Of a DNA stretch of 64,000 nt, positions 1-8,838 are shown one piece after another (position 1 is the first letter of the stretch; each line of letters begins with the position of its first letter). Source of the DNA: Polyangiaceae bacterium (lineage in GTDB: Bacteria > Myxococcota_A > Polyangia > Polyangiales > Polyangiaceae); contig JABSRN010000008.1 of NCBI GenBank assembly GCA_013214025.1, positions 62,001 to 126,000 of the forward strand. The letters run 5' to 3'. The notes under the pieces are model-generated. The model saw only the letters and a list, made by a program, of their open reading frames with translations. It searched no databases and had not been told where the DNA came from. Position numbers and translations under genes: made by a program.

Positions 1-801
1 TTCTTGCTCGGTGCCACCGCCGGCCGAACGACTCTCAACGGAGAGGGCCTTCAGCACGAAGACGGCCACAGTCAGCTGCTGGCGAGCACCGTCCCCAATA
101 TCGTGACCTACGATCCCGCTTTTGCCTTCGAGCTGGCGACCATCGTGGAAGACGGCATGCGACGCATGTACAAAGAGCACGAGAAAATTTACTACTATAT
201 CACTCTGCAGAACGAGGCGTACCCGATGCCGGCCATGCCGGGTCCGGTGAAGCAGAACATCCTGCGGGGCCTGTATCGCTTCCAAGAAGGCGCCGAGGGC
301 AAGAAGCACAGGATCCAACTCTTCGGCTCCGGATCCATCTTGCGTTGCGTGCTCAAGGCAGCCGAAATTCTCGCTGAGAAGTACGACGTGTCGGCGGACG
401 TGTGGAGCGTCACCAGCTACAAGGAGCTGCGACGGGACGCACTCAACTGCGAACGCCACAACCGTTTGCACCCCGCCGACGAGCCCAAGATCCCCTACAT
501 CACCCGTGCTCTTGAGAAGGCCGAAGGTCCCGTGGTCGCGGCCTCAGATTACATGACCCTGGTGCAAGATCAGATCTCCCGGTGGATCCCGAACCGTTTC
601 GTCTGTCTCGGAACCGACGGTTTTGGTATGAGCGACACGCGCGAGGCGCTGCGTCGTCATTTCGAGGTGGACGCCGAGTGCATCGTGTTGGCGGCCCTAG
701 ACGGGCTGCGCATGGACGGAAAAATCGAAGCGTCCGTCGTCGTGCAGGCCTTCGAAGATCTCGGTGTCGATCCGGAGAAGATCGCCCCGATCTCGATCTA
801 G
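1..801 (+). CDS. aceE: Pyruvate dehydrogenase E1 component, homodimeric type (C-terminal part)
   Basis: This is the last 266 codons of a gene that begins left of the window. The encoded piece opens with LGATAGRTTLNGEGLQHEDG, a very characteristic stretch of the single-chain (alpha2) pyruvate dehydrogenase E1, and continues through the IYYYITLQNE segment to the C-terminal transketolase-like domain (FVCLGTDGFGMSDTREALR). Family knowledge: the enzyme is cytosolic, uses thiamine diphosphate to decarboxylate pyruvate and reductively acetylates the lipoyl domain of E2. The full protein is normally close to 890 residues, so about two thirds lies outside the window. A separate two-chain E1alpha/E1beta system is encoded at 18968-21096, which supports pyruvate for this gene and a different 2-oxo acid for that one. 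No transcription terminator is obvious after the stop. Confidence 0.95.
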   Translation, partial: FLLGATAGRTTLNGEGLQHEDGHSQLLASTVPNIVTYDPAFAFELATIVEDGMRRMYKEHEKIYYYITLQNEAYPMPAMPGPVKQNILRGLYRFQEGAEGKKHRIQLFGSGSILRCVLKAAEILAEKYDVSADVWSVTSYKELRRDALNCERHNRLHPADEPKIPYITRALEKAEGPVVAASDYMTLVQDQISRWIPNRFVCLGTDGFGMSDTREALRRHFEVDAECIVLAALDGLRMDGKIEASVVVQAFEDLGVDPEKIAPISI

Positions 802-860
802 CCCGACGCTATCTCGGCGCGACGTCCCACCCCCCCTCTACGGTGGGCGGCCCCTTGGAG

Positions 861-1280
861 TTAAGGGGTCGCCTCCATTTTGTTCTGTGCCCAGGCAATT
901 ACGTGGGGCCAAAGTTCCGAATTTGCCGCAGGAAACGTGTGCTTAGCGGAGTCGAGCGGCTCTATCCAGCGGAGCTCAGTCACCTCCCGACACGCGGCGT
1001 TCTCTCGACCCGACTGAAGGGAGCAGCCCACTGCTACCAGTTCGAGCGTCCGATCGGGATAGCGGTGCGTGATACGGGCGATGACAGCGTCGGGTGTGCC
1101 GACCAGTCCGACTTCTTCCTGCAGCTCGCGGATGGCGCAGACCTCGATAGTCTCGTCCGCTTCGCGCTTGCCTCCGGGAAATTCCCAGAGACCCCCCAGG
1201 TGAACGTTCTCGGGCCGACGCGTCACCAATATTCGTCCCGCGTCCCAGACGACGGCCAAACCAATCTCGACGATTTTCAT
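861..1280 (-). CDS. Nudix hydrolase, MutT-like (8-oxo-dGTPase candidate)
   Basis: A 139-residue protein with a complete Nudix box (G-x5-E-x7-RE-L-x-EE-x-G-L) at about residues 36-58, giving the metal-binding glutamates. The small size and the GGLWEFPGGK lead-in are typical of MutT-type enzymes, which hydrolyse oxidised purine nucleoside triphosphates such as 8-oxo-dGTP before they enter DNA. The ATG overlaps the TGA of the upstream mutY gene (ATGA), so the two are almost certainly translated from one transcript. That pairing supports a role in avoiding oxidative mutations, because MutY and MutT act on the same lesion. The Nudix fold alone does not fix the substrate, so dGTP oxidation products are inferred from the neighbour. 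Confidence 0.87.
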   Translation of the reverse strand: MKIVEIGLAVVWDAGRILVTRRPENVHLGGLWEFPGGKREADETIEVCAIRELQEEVGLVGTPDAVIARITHRYPDRTLELVAVGCSLQSGRENAACREVTELRWIEPLDSAKHTFPAANSELWPHVIAWAQNKMEATP

Positions 1281-2494
1281 AGGTCAGATTTCTCGAGCGC
1301 GCGTGCGATACGTCGCTGAGCGGCGGGCATGGGCAGCTCTTCGAGATCGTCGGGATGCACCCAGCGGGCCGCAGATCGGGGCCGAAGCTTACCGCTGATT
1401 TTAGTAGCAGCGAACGCTTCGACCTCGATGCGGTATCGGGTCACGGCGTGGTGAAAGCTCATCAGCGCTTTCCGATCTTGTATTTCGAGCCCCAGGGGAG
1501 CTAGCAGTTTATTGATGGTGCTGGGGATTTGGGTCTTAGTCAGCACGTCCATGTTCGGAAACTCCCACATGCTCGGCCAACGGCGGGCATCCTGCGGTCG
1601 TTGAACGACCAACACTCGTGATCTGCGGGTGGCGACGACGGCGATATTACGAACCCGAGTGACAGCAGCGGCTTTGGGCAAGGCTGGAAGCGAGGCGGTG
1701 CGGTTGAGCCTGTGCGCTTCGCAGACCCGGCTCAAGGGGCAATCGGAGCAGCGCGGCTTCTGGGGGGTGCAGACCAGCGCGCCTAGTTCCATCAACGCCT
1801 GGTTGAAGGCGCCCGCCTGGCCCTTCACGATCAGGGATTCAGCTATCTCCCACAGAGTGTTCTTGAGCGGCGCGCGCGTTGGATCCGTGTCGAGCGCAAA
1901 GAGGCGACACAACACCCGCACCACGTTGCCGTCGACGATGGGCACGTCTTGGCGGAAGGCGATGCTAGCAATCGCGCCGGCGGAATACGGGCCAATGCCC
2001 GGTAAGCGCTGCAGTTCCTTAGGCAGCTTTGGAAGCTTGCCGCCCCATTCGGCCACGACCATTTGTGCGGCACGATGCAGGTTGCGCGCGCGAGAATAGT
2101 AACCGAGCCCTTGCCAGCGGCGCAACACGTCCTGCTCAGAGGCTGCCGCGAGGAGGTCTAGGGAAGGGAAGGCCAGCATCCAGCGGCGGTAGTATTCGCG
2201 GACGCTCTCCACGCGAGTTTGCTGAAGCATGATCTCACTGACCCACACGGCATAGGGATCGCCACTTTTTCGCCAGGGCAGGTCTCGTTGGTGCTCCTTG
2301 TACCAACGGAGCAGGGCGCGACCGATCTGTCGACGAGTAGCCAGCGGCACGACGGGGGAGTTGGTCACGGGATAATTGGCGGTCACGGGGCGGGCTGGCG
2401 GTGGCTGTTTTGACGCAGTCGTCCCTATCGGGCCAATGAGCCGTACGGCGTCCCGGCCCTGTCCGCAACCGGGTCCCGAGCCTGGCGCTCGCAT
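1277..2494 (-). CDS. mutY: A/G-specific adenine glycosylase MutY
   Basis: A DNA glycosylase that removes adenine mispaired with 8-oxoguanine. Numbering from the ATG at 2494, the catalytic Glu is E87 (VSEIMLQQT), the helix-hairpin-helix is LPGIGPYSAG at 164-173, the conserved Asp is D188 (IVDGN), and the 4Fe-4S cluster cysteines are C242, C249, C252 and C258 in the family spacing C-x6-C-x2-C-x5-C. A C-terminal Nudix-like domain (MWEFPN region) that recognises 8-oxoG follows. The first 45 or so residues are Gly/Pro-rich and unlike the family; in-frame GTG codons at residues 37, 43 and 49 would give a protein of the usual 350-370 residues, so the true start is probably internal. It shares a 4-base overlap with the MutT-like gene. 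Confidence 0.93.
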   Translation of the reverse strand: MRAPGSGPGCGQGRDAVRLIGPIGTTASKQPPPARPVTANYPVTNSPVVPLATRRQIGRALLRWYKEHQRDLPWRKSGDPYAVWVSEIMLQQTRVESVREYYRRWMLAFPSLDLLAAASEQDVLRRWQGLGYYSRARNLHRAAQMVVAEWGGKLPKLPKELQRLPGIGPYSAGAIASIAFRQDVPIVDGNVVRVLCRLFALDTDPTRAPLKNTLWEIAESLIVKGQAGAFNQALMELGALVCTPQKPRCSDCPLSRVCEAHRLNRTASLPALPKAAAVTRVRNIAVVATRRSRVLVVQRPQDARRWPSMWEFPNMDVLTKTQIPSTINKLLAPLGLEIQDRKALMSFHHAVTRYRIEVEAFAATKISGKLRPRSAARWVHPDDLEELPMPAAQRRIARALEKSDL

Positions 2495-2576
2495 GCCCTA
2501 CTGAGGGAGGACAAACCACAGTCAGAGCCCTGCTGGGTAGCAACAGCCCCCCAAAGTGCGTGGCAGCAGTCAGTGC

Positions 2577-2603
2577 CCCCGGAGCGCCGCCGGCACTCCG
2601 GGG
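2577..2603. repeat. GC-rich perfect 8-bp inverted repeat in the mutY/antiporter divergent region
   Basis: CCCCGGAG and CTCCGGGG flank an 11-base spacer. No T tract follows on either strand. It lies between two divergent genes, so it may be a transcript leader hairpin or a binding site rather than a terminator. The function is unknown. Confidence 0.45.
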
Positions 2604-2719
2604 CCGCCCCGTAAACTCGGAAAATATTTCGGGCAAGACCGTGGAAGCTTGCTGTTCGGCATGACTCCACTCAATATGAGGCGGTTTTCGCGTTTGGGCG
2701 CGTACAGAGAGGGTATTCG

Positions 2720-5479
2720 ATGCATCACGGACCGGAGTTTGCGGTCGTCTTTATCTCCATCGTGGCACTGCTGATTGGGGCTGTCATGAGGATCGTCTCC
2801 AGCAAGACGGGGTTTCCCTACACCATCGGCATGATGGTCGTGGGCATCGTCGTGGGCATGTTATTCGGGGATTCGGGCGTCGTTCACGGTCACGAGCATG
2901 AAGGCGGCTTGGCGTCTGTCCTGATGTTGGGCGCGGCGATCGACCCGCACCTCATCATATTCGTGTTCCTCCCCGCGCTGGTGTTCGAGAGCGCTTACGC
3001 GATCGATGTGTCCGAGTTTCGCAAGTCGCTTGGCGCCATCGTCGTGTTTGCCGTTCCCGCACTCGTGCTCAGTACATTGATGGTCGCCGGCGTGATGGTA
3101 TCGGTAACTTCCAGCTCTTGGGCTTGGAGCTGGCCGGCGGCGTTAGTGTTCGGCGCGCTGATTAGCGCAACGGACCCTGTCGCGGTCGTTGCGATCCTTC
3201 GAGAGCTAGGGGTGTCCAAACGTCTGGGGACGTTGATTGAAGGCGAGAGTCTGCTCAATGACGGCACCGCCATCGTGGTCTTCACTCTACTGATGGCGCT
3301 GCTCTCCGGCGAGGTGAGCGAGTTCTCGATCAGTCACGCATTGTTCGAGTTTATCAAAGTGGTGAGTGGCGGGATCGCCGTCGGTGCGGTGCTTGCCTTC
3401 GTGTTTTCAAAATGGATCGGCAAGCTTTTCAACGACCCCATGGCGGAGATCAGCATCACCTTGATCCTCGCCTATTCAGCGATGATCATCGCCGAAGGTC
3501 TCTTGCACGTGTCCGGCGTCATGGCCGTGGTGGTCGCAGGGCTGTGGATGAGTGGGCAAGGCAAGACGAAGATCAGCCCTGAGGTGCAGCACTTCCTCCA
3601 CCGTTTCTGGGAGATGCTGGGATACATCGCGAACACCCTGATCTTCTTCTTGGTGGGCCTTGTCATTGCGGTGCAAGCCGCTCACGCAGCTCCCATGGAC
3701 TTCGTCATGATCGGCGTGACCTATGTCGGCGCCATGCTGGTTCGCGCGGTGTTGACCTATGGTTTTCAGCCCATCGCGAATCGTGTCAGCGAGGGCGTGT
3801 CGTCGGGCGATTCTGCTGTCATTACGTGGGGAGGCTTGCGCGGGGCCGTCTCTTTGGCGTTGGCTCTGATTGTCGCTCAAAACGAGAACATTGATCCGGA
3901 GTTGCGTCGTCAGATCTTGTTGGTGACCGCGGGGGTCGTGATGCTAACGATCCTAGTGAACGGATCGACCATTGGCCGATTGCTGTCGAAATTGGGATAC
4001 GACGAGCCGCCAATGGGCGAGCGCTTGCGCCTATTGGCGGCGCGCTCCCGCGCATTGGCTGGGGTACGCCACGAGGTGGAAGAGGTGAGCCGCGATTTAC
4101 GCACGGTCAGTTGGGGCGAGGTGTTTGGCAGGTTGGACGAACGCCAGAACGCGCTGAACTCTGAATTGAACGAAGCCAAACAAGCACTGGAAAAAGCCCC
4201 GGAGGCTACGCGCGTGGCTGCGTACTGGTCACGCGCGTTGGATGTCGAGCGGCAGGCCTATTGGTCCGCCTACGATCACGGGACTTTGGCGGCGGGAGCC
4301 GTCAAGCGATTGAGTCGCGAGATCGAGCGCCAGGCGGACAACTTCGCACGAGGGCATCTCGACGCGCCGCCATCTCGACTGCCGGAGAATATTTCCGTTG
4401 GCCTGTTCGGAGGGCTTTTCGGAGGCACTGGTGATGCATTTGAACAGAGCGCGTTGACTTACGATCTGTCGCGCGCCGAAGCTCAGGCGGCGGACCAGGT
4501 ACTGCACGCACTGGATGCGATGACCGACGTCCCCGAAGAAATATTGGCGCCCATCAAGGAGACCTATCTCGGATACCGACGCGCCGGCAAAGAGCGTATC
4601 GAAGACATGCGTGTGAATTTGCCGGAGATGGCATCCGCCATCGAGGAACGTCTCGCCCGGCGCATAGAACTCAACTTTGAGCGAGAGCAATACGAGTCCC
4701 TGGGGCACCACGGGGCCATTGACCACGACACGATGGAAGAGCAGCTTCGCGATGTAGATGTTCAAATGCATCAGCTCGCCCAGCTCACCACCTCCGTTCC
4801 CATTCCGGAAACGGCCGTTCTTGTGGCGACTACACCGATGTTCGCGAGCCTCGACGCCGGGGCTCGCGAGCTGCTCGCTGATATCACCGAAGAGATGGTG
4901 CTGCGCCCCGGGGACTACCTGTTCCACCAAGACGATCCCGGTTCGAGTTTGTTCGTGATTGCCCGAGGCGCAGTGAACGTGCTGCTGGGCAAAGGCGAGA
5001 TGGTTGTCGACACACTCGGCGGTGGTGACATCATCGGGGAGATTTCGCTCCTGACGGGGGCCCCCCGCACGGCGTCGGTTCGAGCGGCGACGAGCGTGAC
5101 CCTAGGCAAGATCGAGCGGGAAAGCTTTTCGGCGCTGCTGGCCAAAAGCGAACATTTTGAAGGCGAGGTCTGGATGGCCTTCGCTCGGCGGAGTTTTGAT
5201 AATTACTTACGTCGTGCCGGCCGCTTCGGTCACTTGAGCGGCGCCCAGCGCTCCCAATGGGTCGACTCCGGAACGATGAACTGCCTTGAGGCGGGAGAGC
5301 TGACCGGCCCCGAAAGTTCCAGGTATGTATTGGTGGTTACCGGCGAGATGGTCGTTGACGGAGTCGTGCACGGGGCCGTGGCCCTGGCGGAACTAGGCTC
5401 GGACCGAAGAATTAGCTGTACTGGGGAGGGCCGCGCCGTCTTCCTGGGGGAGCCGCCGGAGCGTAGTGATTCCCCCTGA
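2720..5479 (+). CDS. CPA1-family Na+/H+ antiporter with C-terminal cyclic-nucleotide-binding domain (SOS1-like architecture)
   Basis: A 919-residue membrane protein. Residues 1 to about 430 are a hydrophobic antiporter domain with around twelve membrane segments; the ion-binding ND motif is in ATDPVAVVAILRELG (about 150) and GESLLNDGTAIVVF (about 175), which closely recall plant SOS1/NHX7 and NHE proteins. A charged, helical cytoplasmic linker spans about 430-690. A CAP-type nucleotide-binding domain follows at about 700-830, including GEISLLTGAPRTASV near 773, which keeps the Gly-Glu and Arg that contact cAMP or cGMP in this family. About 90 further residues have no match I recognise. The ATG has a good ribosome-binding site (GAGAGGG, 2707-2713). 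Inferred role: sodium or pH homeostasis at the inner membrane, gated by a cyclic nucleotide. The gene appears monocistronic. Confidence 0.9.
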   Translation: MHHGPEFAVVFISIVALLIGAVMRIVSSKTGFPYTIGMMVVGIVVGMLFGDSGVVHGHEHEGGLASVLMLGAAIDPHLIIFVFLPALVFESAYAIDVSEFRKSLGAIVVFAVPALVLSTLMVAGVMVSVTSSSWAWSWPAALVFGALISATDPVAVVAILRELGVSKRLGTLIEGESLLNDGTAIVVFTLLMALLSGEVSEFSISHALFEFIKVVSGGIAVGAVLAFVFSKWIGKLFNDPMAEISITLILAYSAMIIAEGLLHVSGVMAVVVAGLWMSGQGKTKISPEVQHFLHRFWEMLGYIANTLIFFLVGLVIAVQAAHAAPMDFVMIGVTYVGAMLVRAVLTYGFQPIANRVSEGVSSGDSAVITWGGLRGAVSLALALIVAQNENIDPELRRQILLVTAGVVMLTILVNGSTIGRLLSKLGYDEPPMGERLRLLAARSRALAGVRHEVEEVSRDLRTVSWGEVFGRLDERQNALNSELNEAKQALEKAPEATRVAAYWSRALDVERQAYWSAYDHGTLAAGAVKRLSREIERQADNFARGHLDAPPSRLPENISVGLFGGLFGGTGDAFEQSALTYDLSRAEAQAADQVLHALDAMTDVPEEILAPIKETYLGYRRAGKERIEDMRVNLPEMASAIEERLARRIELNFEREQYESLGHHGAIDHDTMEEQLRDVDVQMHQLAQLTTSVPIPETAVLVATTPMFASLDAGARELLADITEEMVLRPGDYLFHQDDPGSSLFVIARGAVNVLLGKGEMVVDTLGGGDIIGEISLLTGAPRTASVRAATSVTLGKIERESFSALLAKSEHFEGEVWMAFARRSFDNYLRRAGRFGHLSGAQRSQWVDSGTMNCLEAGELTGPESSRYVLVVTGEMVVDGVVHGAVALAELGSDRRISCTGEGRAVFLGEPPERSDSP

Positions 5480-5674
5480 GCCTGCGGCTTTGCCCCAGAT
5501 CCGACGGTAGATCCGCGTCGGCCGCTGGGACTAAGTTGTGCCAACCGCCCTCCCCGACGGGACCGGCTGGCGGTCGACAGCCCCGAGGCATGCGCCATTT
5601 CGGGGCCATTGGCCTGCTCTCCTGGTGTTGGCACTTGCTGCGATCCGTGAAATAATCGAATCCTTCCGGAAACG

Positions 5675-6784
5675 ATGGATACCCCCGCTTTGTTCCCCAT
5701 GGACGCCATCCGCACGGATGGATGGTTCGAGCGCATTGGCGAGAGCGTAGGTAGCTTTCAAGCCCTTTGCGATATCGTCGGCGAGCGTTTCTTCGCGTTC
5801 TCAATGATCACCGGAGCGCGCATCACTGCTCTCACTGTTGACCGTAGAAACCCCGACAGCACGCTGGTGGATTTCGTTGTTGGCGTCAGCGAAGAAGAAG
5901 CCACGTCGGCAGATACCCAGCGACTCACTCTGGCGGACTTCCGCAGACGATTAGTCAGCGCCCTGATGGCCGAAGAGCCCATCGGTCCCATCCCCCAGCG
6001 CGCCACGGACACCGAAGCTATCCAGCTACACATTGGTGTTCGATACCTTTTGCTCGCTCCGCTCTACGGCTACAGCATGGAAGAGCTGCGCATCAGTGAT
6101 GAGGGCTCGGAGCTCCGCCTGCTGCACGACGGAATCGAGGAGGTGTACGCCCTAGCGACGTTCCGCATGCGGGTTCTCGCCCACGTACGGGAAGATCTCG
6201 ACCGAGCGAGTCGTGGAGCGAGTCGTGGCGCGATCGATCTCAGTCGAATGCCGGAGGCTGAGGCCGCTGCGGAAAGGGACGACCACAATACTGTCATCGA
6301 ACTTTTGGCAGCCTGGCCTGCGCCGCTGACAATTTTTCTGCGAACGCCCGAAGGGCAAACAGCCACGCCAGACACGCGGAACAGCATCGCCCGAGGCCTA
6401 GGCCTACTGGGCACAGCTTGCGCCGCTGTCGGTGATGTCGGTCAGGCCGAAGAGGTGTTGCGCTTGGCGATCCAGTACGCCGGCGACGGTCCCAATGCCG
6501 GAGACATTTACTCCCGGCTCGGCGACGCCCTGCTCGGCGACGACCGTGCCGGAGAGGCGATCGGCGCCCTCCGACGGGCTGCCAATCTCCGATCGGACGG
6601 AACCCTGGTTTGGCCCAAGTTGGCCGAGGCGTTCATTTCCCGCGGACGCTATGCCGCCGCTTGGGGCGCGTTGATTGAGGCGAGGGAAGCTGGCTGTGAG
6701 GCCGCAGTGCTTTTCAAGTCGGAAGAAGCCGTAAAAAAACACCTCGGTGCCAGCCTGGACGCGCTCACTCCGCTCTTGGGCTAG
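5675..6784 (+). CDS. Unrecognised protein with C-terminal TPR-like repeats
   Basis: A 369-residue soluble, acidic protein with no signal peptide or membrane segment. I do not recognise the N-terminal 200 residues. The C-terminal part (about 235-355) consists of helical pairs rich in Ala and Leu that look like tetratricopeptide repeats (GDVGQAEEVLRLAIQYA, GEAIGALRRAANL, GRYAAAWGALIEA), so a protein-binding role is likely. A short internal direct repeat RGASRGA occurs near residue 185. The first ATG is preceded only by a weak purine stretch; a second ATG eight codons downstream has no better site. It stands alone, about 195 bases after the antiporter gene and 450 bases before nuoA, in the same direction. 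The function is unknown. Confidence 0.75.
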   Translation: MDTPALFPMDAIRTDGWFERIGESVGSFQALCDIVGERFFAFSMITGARITALTVDRRNPDSTLVDFVVGVSEEEATSADTQRLTLADFRRRLVSALMAEEPIGPIPQRATDTEAIQLHIGVRYLLLAPLYGYSMEELRISDEGSELRLLHDGIEEVYALATFRMRVLAHVREDLDRASRGASRGAIDLSRMPEAEAAAERDDHNTVIELLAAWPAPLTIFLRTPEGQTATPDTRNSIARGLGLLGTACAAVGDVGQAEEVLRLAIQYAGDGPNAGDIYSRLGDALLGDDRAGEAIGALRRAANLRSDGTLVWPKLAEAFISRGRYAAAWGALIEAREAGCEAAVLFKSEEAVKKHLGASLDALTPLLG

Positions 6785-6827
6785 CTCATCGGCCGGTCAG
6801 GCCAGCTCCGGCGCCTTGATAGCGGCT

Positions 6828-6859
6828 CCCAACCTCCTCGCAGCTACTGAGGTTGTGGG
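6828..6859 (+). terminator. Terminator-like hairpin after the TPR-like gene
   Basis: CAACCTC (6830-6836) pairs with GAGGTTG (6849-6855), and the flanking CC/GG extends it past one bulged T. There is no U tract, so it may instead be a 3' end stabiliser. It sits 45 bases past the stop codon at 6784. Confidence 0.3.
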
Positions 6860-7095
6860 CACCGGGCTCCGCGCAATCTCAATGAATCGTTGTAACTCGG
6901 CGGCTTATGAAACATTTTTGGGCTGACGAGGTGACACCACGTGGTCTAGTCGTCCGGAACACAGGTGGCCGAGAGCGACCTCGTCGTGTTGCTGCCGGCC
7001 CGATCCAGAAAATGCAAAGCATGGCGGCTCACTGGCCGGTCCCGGGCAGCGTCGGACCGGCGGTAGAGCCGACCACAATCGGTGTCCGCCTCGAA

Positions 7096-7124
7096 TTGAC
7101 AGGCCAAAATCAGGGCGCTAGACA
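7096..7124 (+). promoter_or_regulatory. Candidate sigma70 promoter for the nuo operon
   Basis: A perfect -35 TTGACA (7096-7101) is followed after 17 bases by TAGACA (7119-7124), which matches only three of six consensus -10 bases. It is about 110 bases upstream of the nuoA start, the only long gap before the operon. Confidence 0.35.
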
Positions 7125-7233
7125 GGGCAGTAATCCCGTAATTTCCGCAATTTAAGCGAGGCTCTGAGCCAATCCGAACGACCACAAAACGTTTGGAGAA
7201 AGCTCGGAAATCCGACGGCGGACAGAAGCGCAT

Positions 7234-7593
7234 ATGGTCGACAGCTATCTCCCGATGTTTCTCACGTTCGCGATCTCACTGATCGCGTGCACGGTCATGT
7301 TCACCTTCGGACATTTCCTGGGTCCCAAAAATCCGAGTCCGGCGAAGAACATGCCGTTCGAATGCGGTAACGACACCGAGGGCGCGAAGTTCACGCGCAT
7401 GAACGTGAAGTTCTACCTGACCGCCATTCTGTTCGTTGTGTTCGATATCGAAGTTGTCTTCATCTACCCCTGGGCCGTGTTGTTCAAGGGGTTGGGTTGG
7501 GTCGGCTTCGCAACGATGTTGATGTTCATCGTCTCCTTGCTGGTTGCACTAGTTTACACCTGGAAAAAAGGCGGCCTCGAATGGGAGAGCTGA
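7234..7593 (+). CDS. nuoA: NADH-quinone oxidoreductase subunit A
   Basis: A 119-residue membrane subunit of respiratory complex I with three hydrophobic segments. The family signatures are clear: FECG at 42-45, KFYLTAILFVVFDIEVVFIYPW at about 59-80 (with the conserved acidic residues in the second helix) and the C-terminal KGGLEW. It begins the nuo operon and overlaps nuoB by 13 bases. NuoA helps form the quinone-site loop region together with NuoH and NuoJ in known complexes; in this genome region NuoH itself is strongly modified. Only a weak AGAAG precedes the ATG. Confidence 0.96.
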   Translation: MVDSYLPMFLTFAISLIACTVMFTFGHFLGPKNPSPAKNMPFECGNDTEGAKFTRMNVKFYLTAILFVVFDIEVVFIYPWAVLFKGLGWVGFATMLMFIVSLLVALVYTWKKGGLEWES

Positions 7594-8168
7594 AAACGAA
7601 AACAGAGGTTATTGGCGAGGGAGATGGTGCGTCCATCATCACGACCAAGGCTGAAGACCTGCTGCACTGGGCACAGAAGTACTCTCTCTTCATGTGCCCA
7701 TTCATCACCGCCTGTTGCGGGATGGAGTTCATGGGGGTCACCAGCCCTCGTTATGATCTGGCGCGTTTCGGCGCAGAAGCTCCACGCTTCTCCCCCCGTC
7801 AGTCCGATTTGCTCTGGGTAGTGGGAACTATCACCCAGCGACAGGCGCCCATTCTCAAGCGCATCTACGACCAGATGGCAGAGCCCAAATGGGTCATGGC
7901 CTTCGGTACCTGTGCTAGCTGCGGCGGTTTCTACGACAACTACGCGACGGTGGCAGGGCTCGACAAGATCATCCCCTGTGATATCTACATTCCTGGTTGT
8001 CCGCCACGTCCCGAGTCCGTCTTCGATGGCCTCATGTTGCTGCAAGACAAGATCGCCGACGGCGACCGCTCTCCCTCGATCATCAAACCACGCAGCGACA
8101 ACGCGGAGGGGCCCGACCACGGTCTCGTCCAGCTCAGTCGCCGTGACTCACGACCCTCGGTCAGCTGA
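7581..8168 (+). CDS. nuoB: NADH-quinone oxidoreductase subunit B
   Basis: A 195-residue peripheral subunit that carries the terminal iron-sulfur cluster N2. The four ligands are visible: the paired cysteines in ITACCGMEFM, one in CASCGG and one in IPGCPPRPE. I placed the start at the ATG at 7581, within the last codons of nuoA (13-base overlap), because it gives the family's usual N-terminus; an upstream in-frame ATG at 7497 lies deep inside nuoA and adds unrelated residues. The C-terminal 25 residues or so (after IADGD) are a charged tail. NuoB passes electrons to quinone at the interface with NuoD and NuoH. Confidence 0.96.
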   Translation: MGELKTKTEVIGEGDGASIITTKAEDLLHWAQKYSLFMCPFITACCGMEFMGVTSPRYDLARFGAEAPRFSPRQSDLLWVVGTITQRQAPILKRIYDQMAEPKWVMAFGTCASCGGFYDNYATVAGLDKIIPCDIYIPGCPPRPESVFDGLMLLQDKIADGDRSPSIIKPRSDNAEGPDHGLVQLSRRDSRPSVS

Positions 8169-8212
8169 GCCATCGCCTCTTTTTTTAACGATTCGTAAAA
8201 GCAAATATCGAT

Positions 8213-8818
8213 ATGTCGAAAGCTTTGGTGGAGCTCATCCGGAACAAATTTCCGGACGCTTTTGTTGAAACGCACTCCCAGGTCGGCGACGACACGGTGG
8301 TCGTAAAATCTGAGGCGTGGCACGACGTGTGCGCCTTCCTGAAATCTTCGCCGGACTCGGATATCGATATGTTGATCGATCTCACGGCAGTCGACTTCCC
8401 GGAGCGGGAGCCTCGCTTCGAGGTAGTCGCTCATATGTACAGTTTGGACCTGGGTCACCGCCTGCGTTTGAAGACGCGAGTAGGGGACGCCAAGGGCGAG
8501 AACACCGACGTCGCGACGCTTTCGGACTTGTGGGGCAGCGCGAACTGGATGGAGCGCGAAGCTTGGGACATGTTCGGCATCGTCTTCGACGGCCACCCGG
8601 ACCTTCGACGCATCTTGATGTACCCGGAGTTTAAGGGACACCCGCTGCGCCGTGACTACCCGGCAGACAAAATCCAGCCGCTAGTCGAGTACCGCAAGGT
8701 CGACAATATCGACAAGCTACCCCCCTTTGACGCCAACGAAGGCATGAGCTTCGGCCGTCAAACTCACGACAAAACCGAAGAAGAGTCGGCAGACGCCGAG
8801 CTCTTCGGTGACAACTAA
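8213..8818 (+). CDS. nuoC: NADH-quinone oxidoreductase subunit C
   Basis: A 201-residue homologue of the 30-kDa complex I subunit. The diagnostic block WMEREAWDMFGIVFDGHP followed by DLRRILMYPEFKGHPLRRDYP occupies about 111-149. NuoC is separate from NuoD here, unlike the fused NuoCD of enterobacteria. It lies 44 bases after nuoB; this gap contains a run of seven Ts (8180-8186) but no stem before it, so I do not call a terminator. No Shine-Dalgarno sequence is evident before the ATG; the leader is A-rich instead. Confidence 0.95.
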   Translation: MSKALVELIRNKFPDAFVETHSQVGDDTVVVKSEAWHDVCAFLKSSPDSDIDMLIDLTAVDFPEREPRFEVVAHMYSLDLGHRLRLKTRVGDAKGENTDVATLSDLWGSANWMEREAWDMFGIVFDGHPDLRRILMYPEFKGHPLRRDYPADKIQPLVEYRKVDNIDKLPPFDANEGMSFGRQTHDKTEEESADAELFGDN

Positions 8819-8838
8819 GCCAAGGCTGAGGACGAACG

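Larger units (their letters stand above)
6785..7233 (+). other. Intergenic region upstream of nuoA
   Basis: This stretch of 449 bases holds no convincing gene. It contains a terminator-like hairpin near its left end (6828-6859) and a candidate sigma70 promoter (7096-7124) near its right end. An 82-codon reading frame at 6907-7155 has no recognisable protein character or ribosome-binding site. Confidence 0.6.

Noticed and set aside
8169-8212. Seven-T run between nuoB and nuoC as a terminator
   Set aside because: No stable stem precedes it, and it lies in the middle of a conserved operon. It may just be an AT-rich leader.
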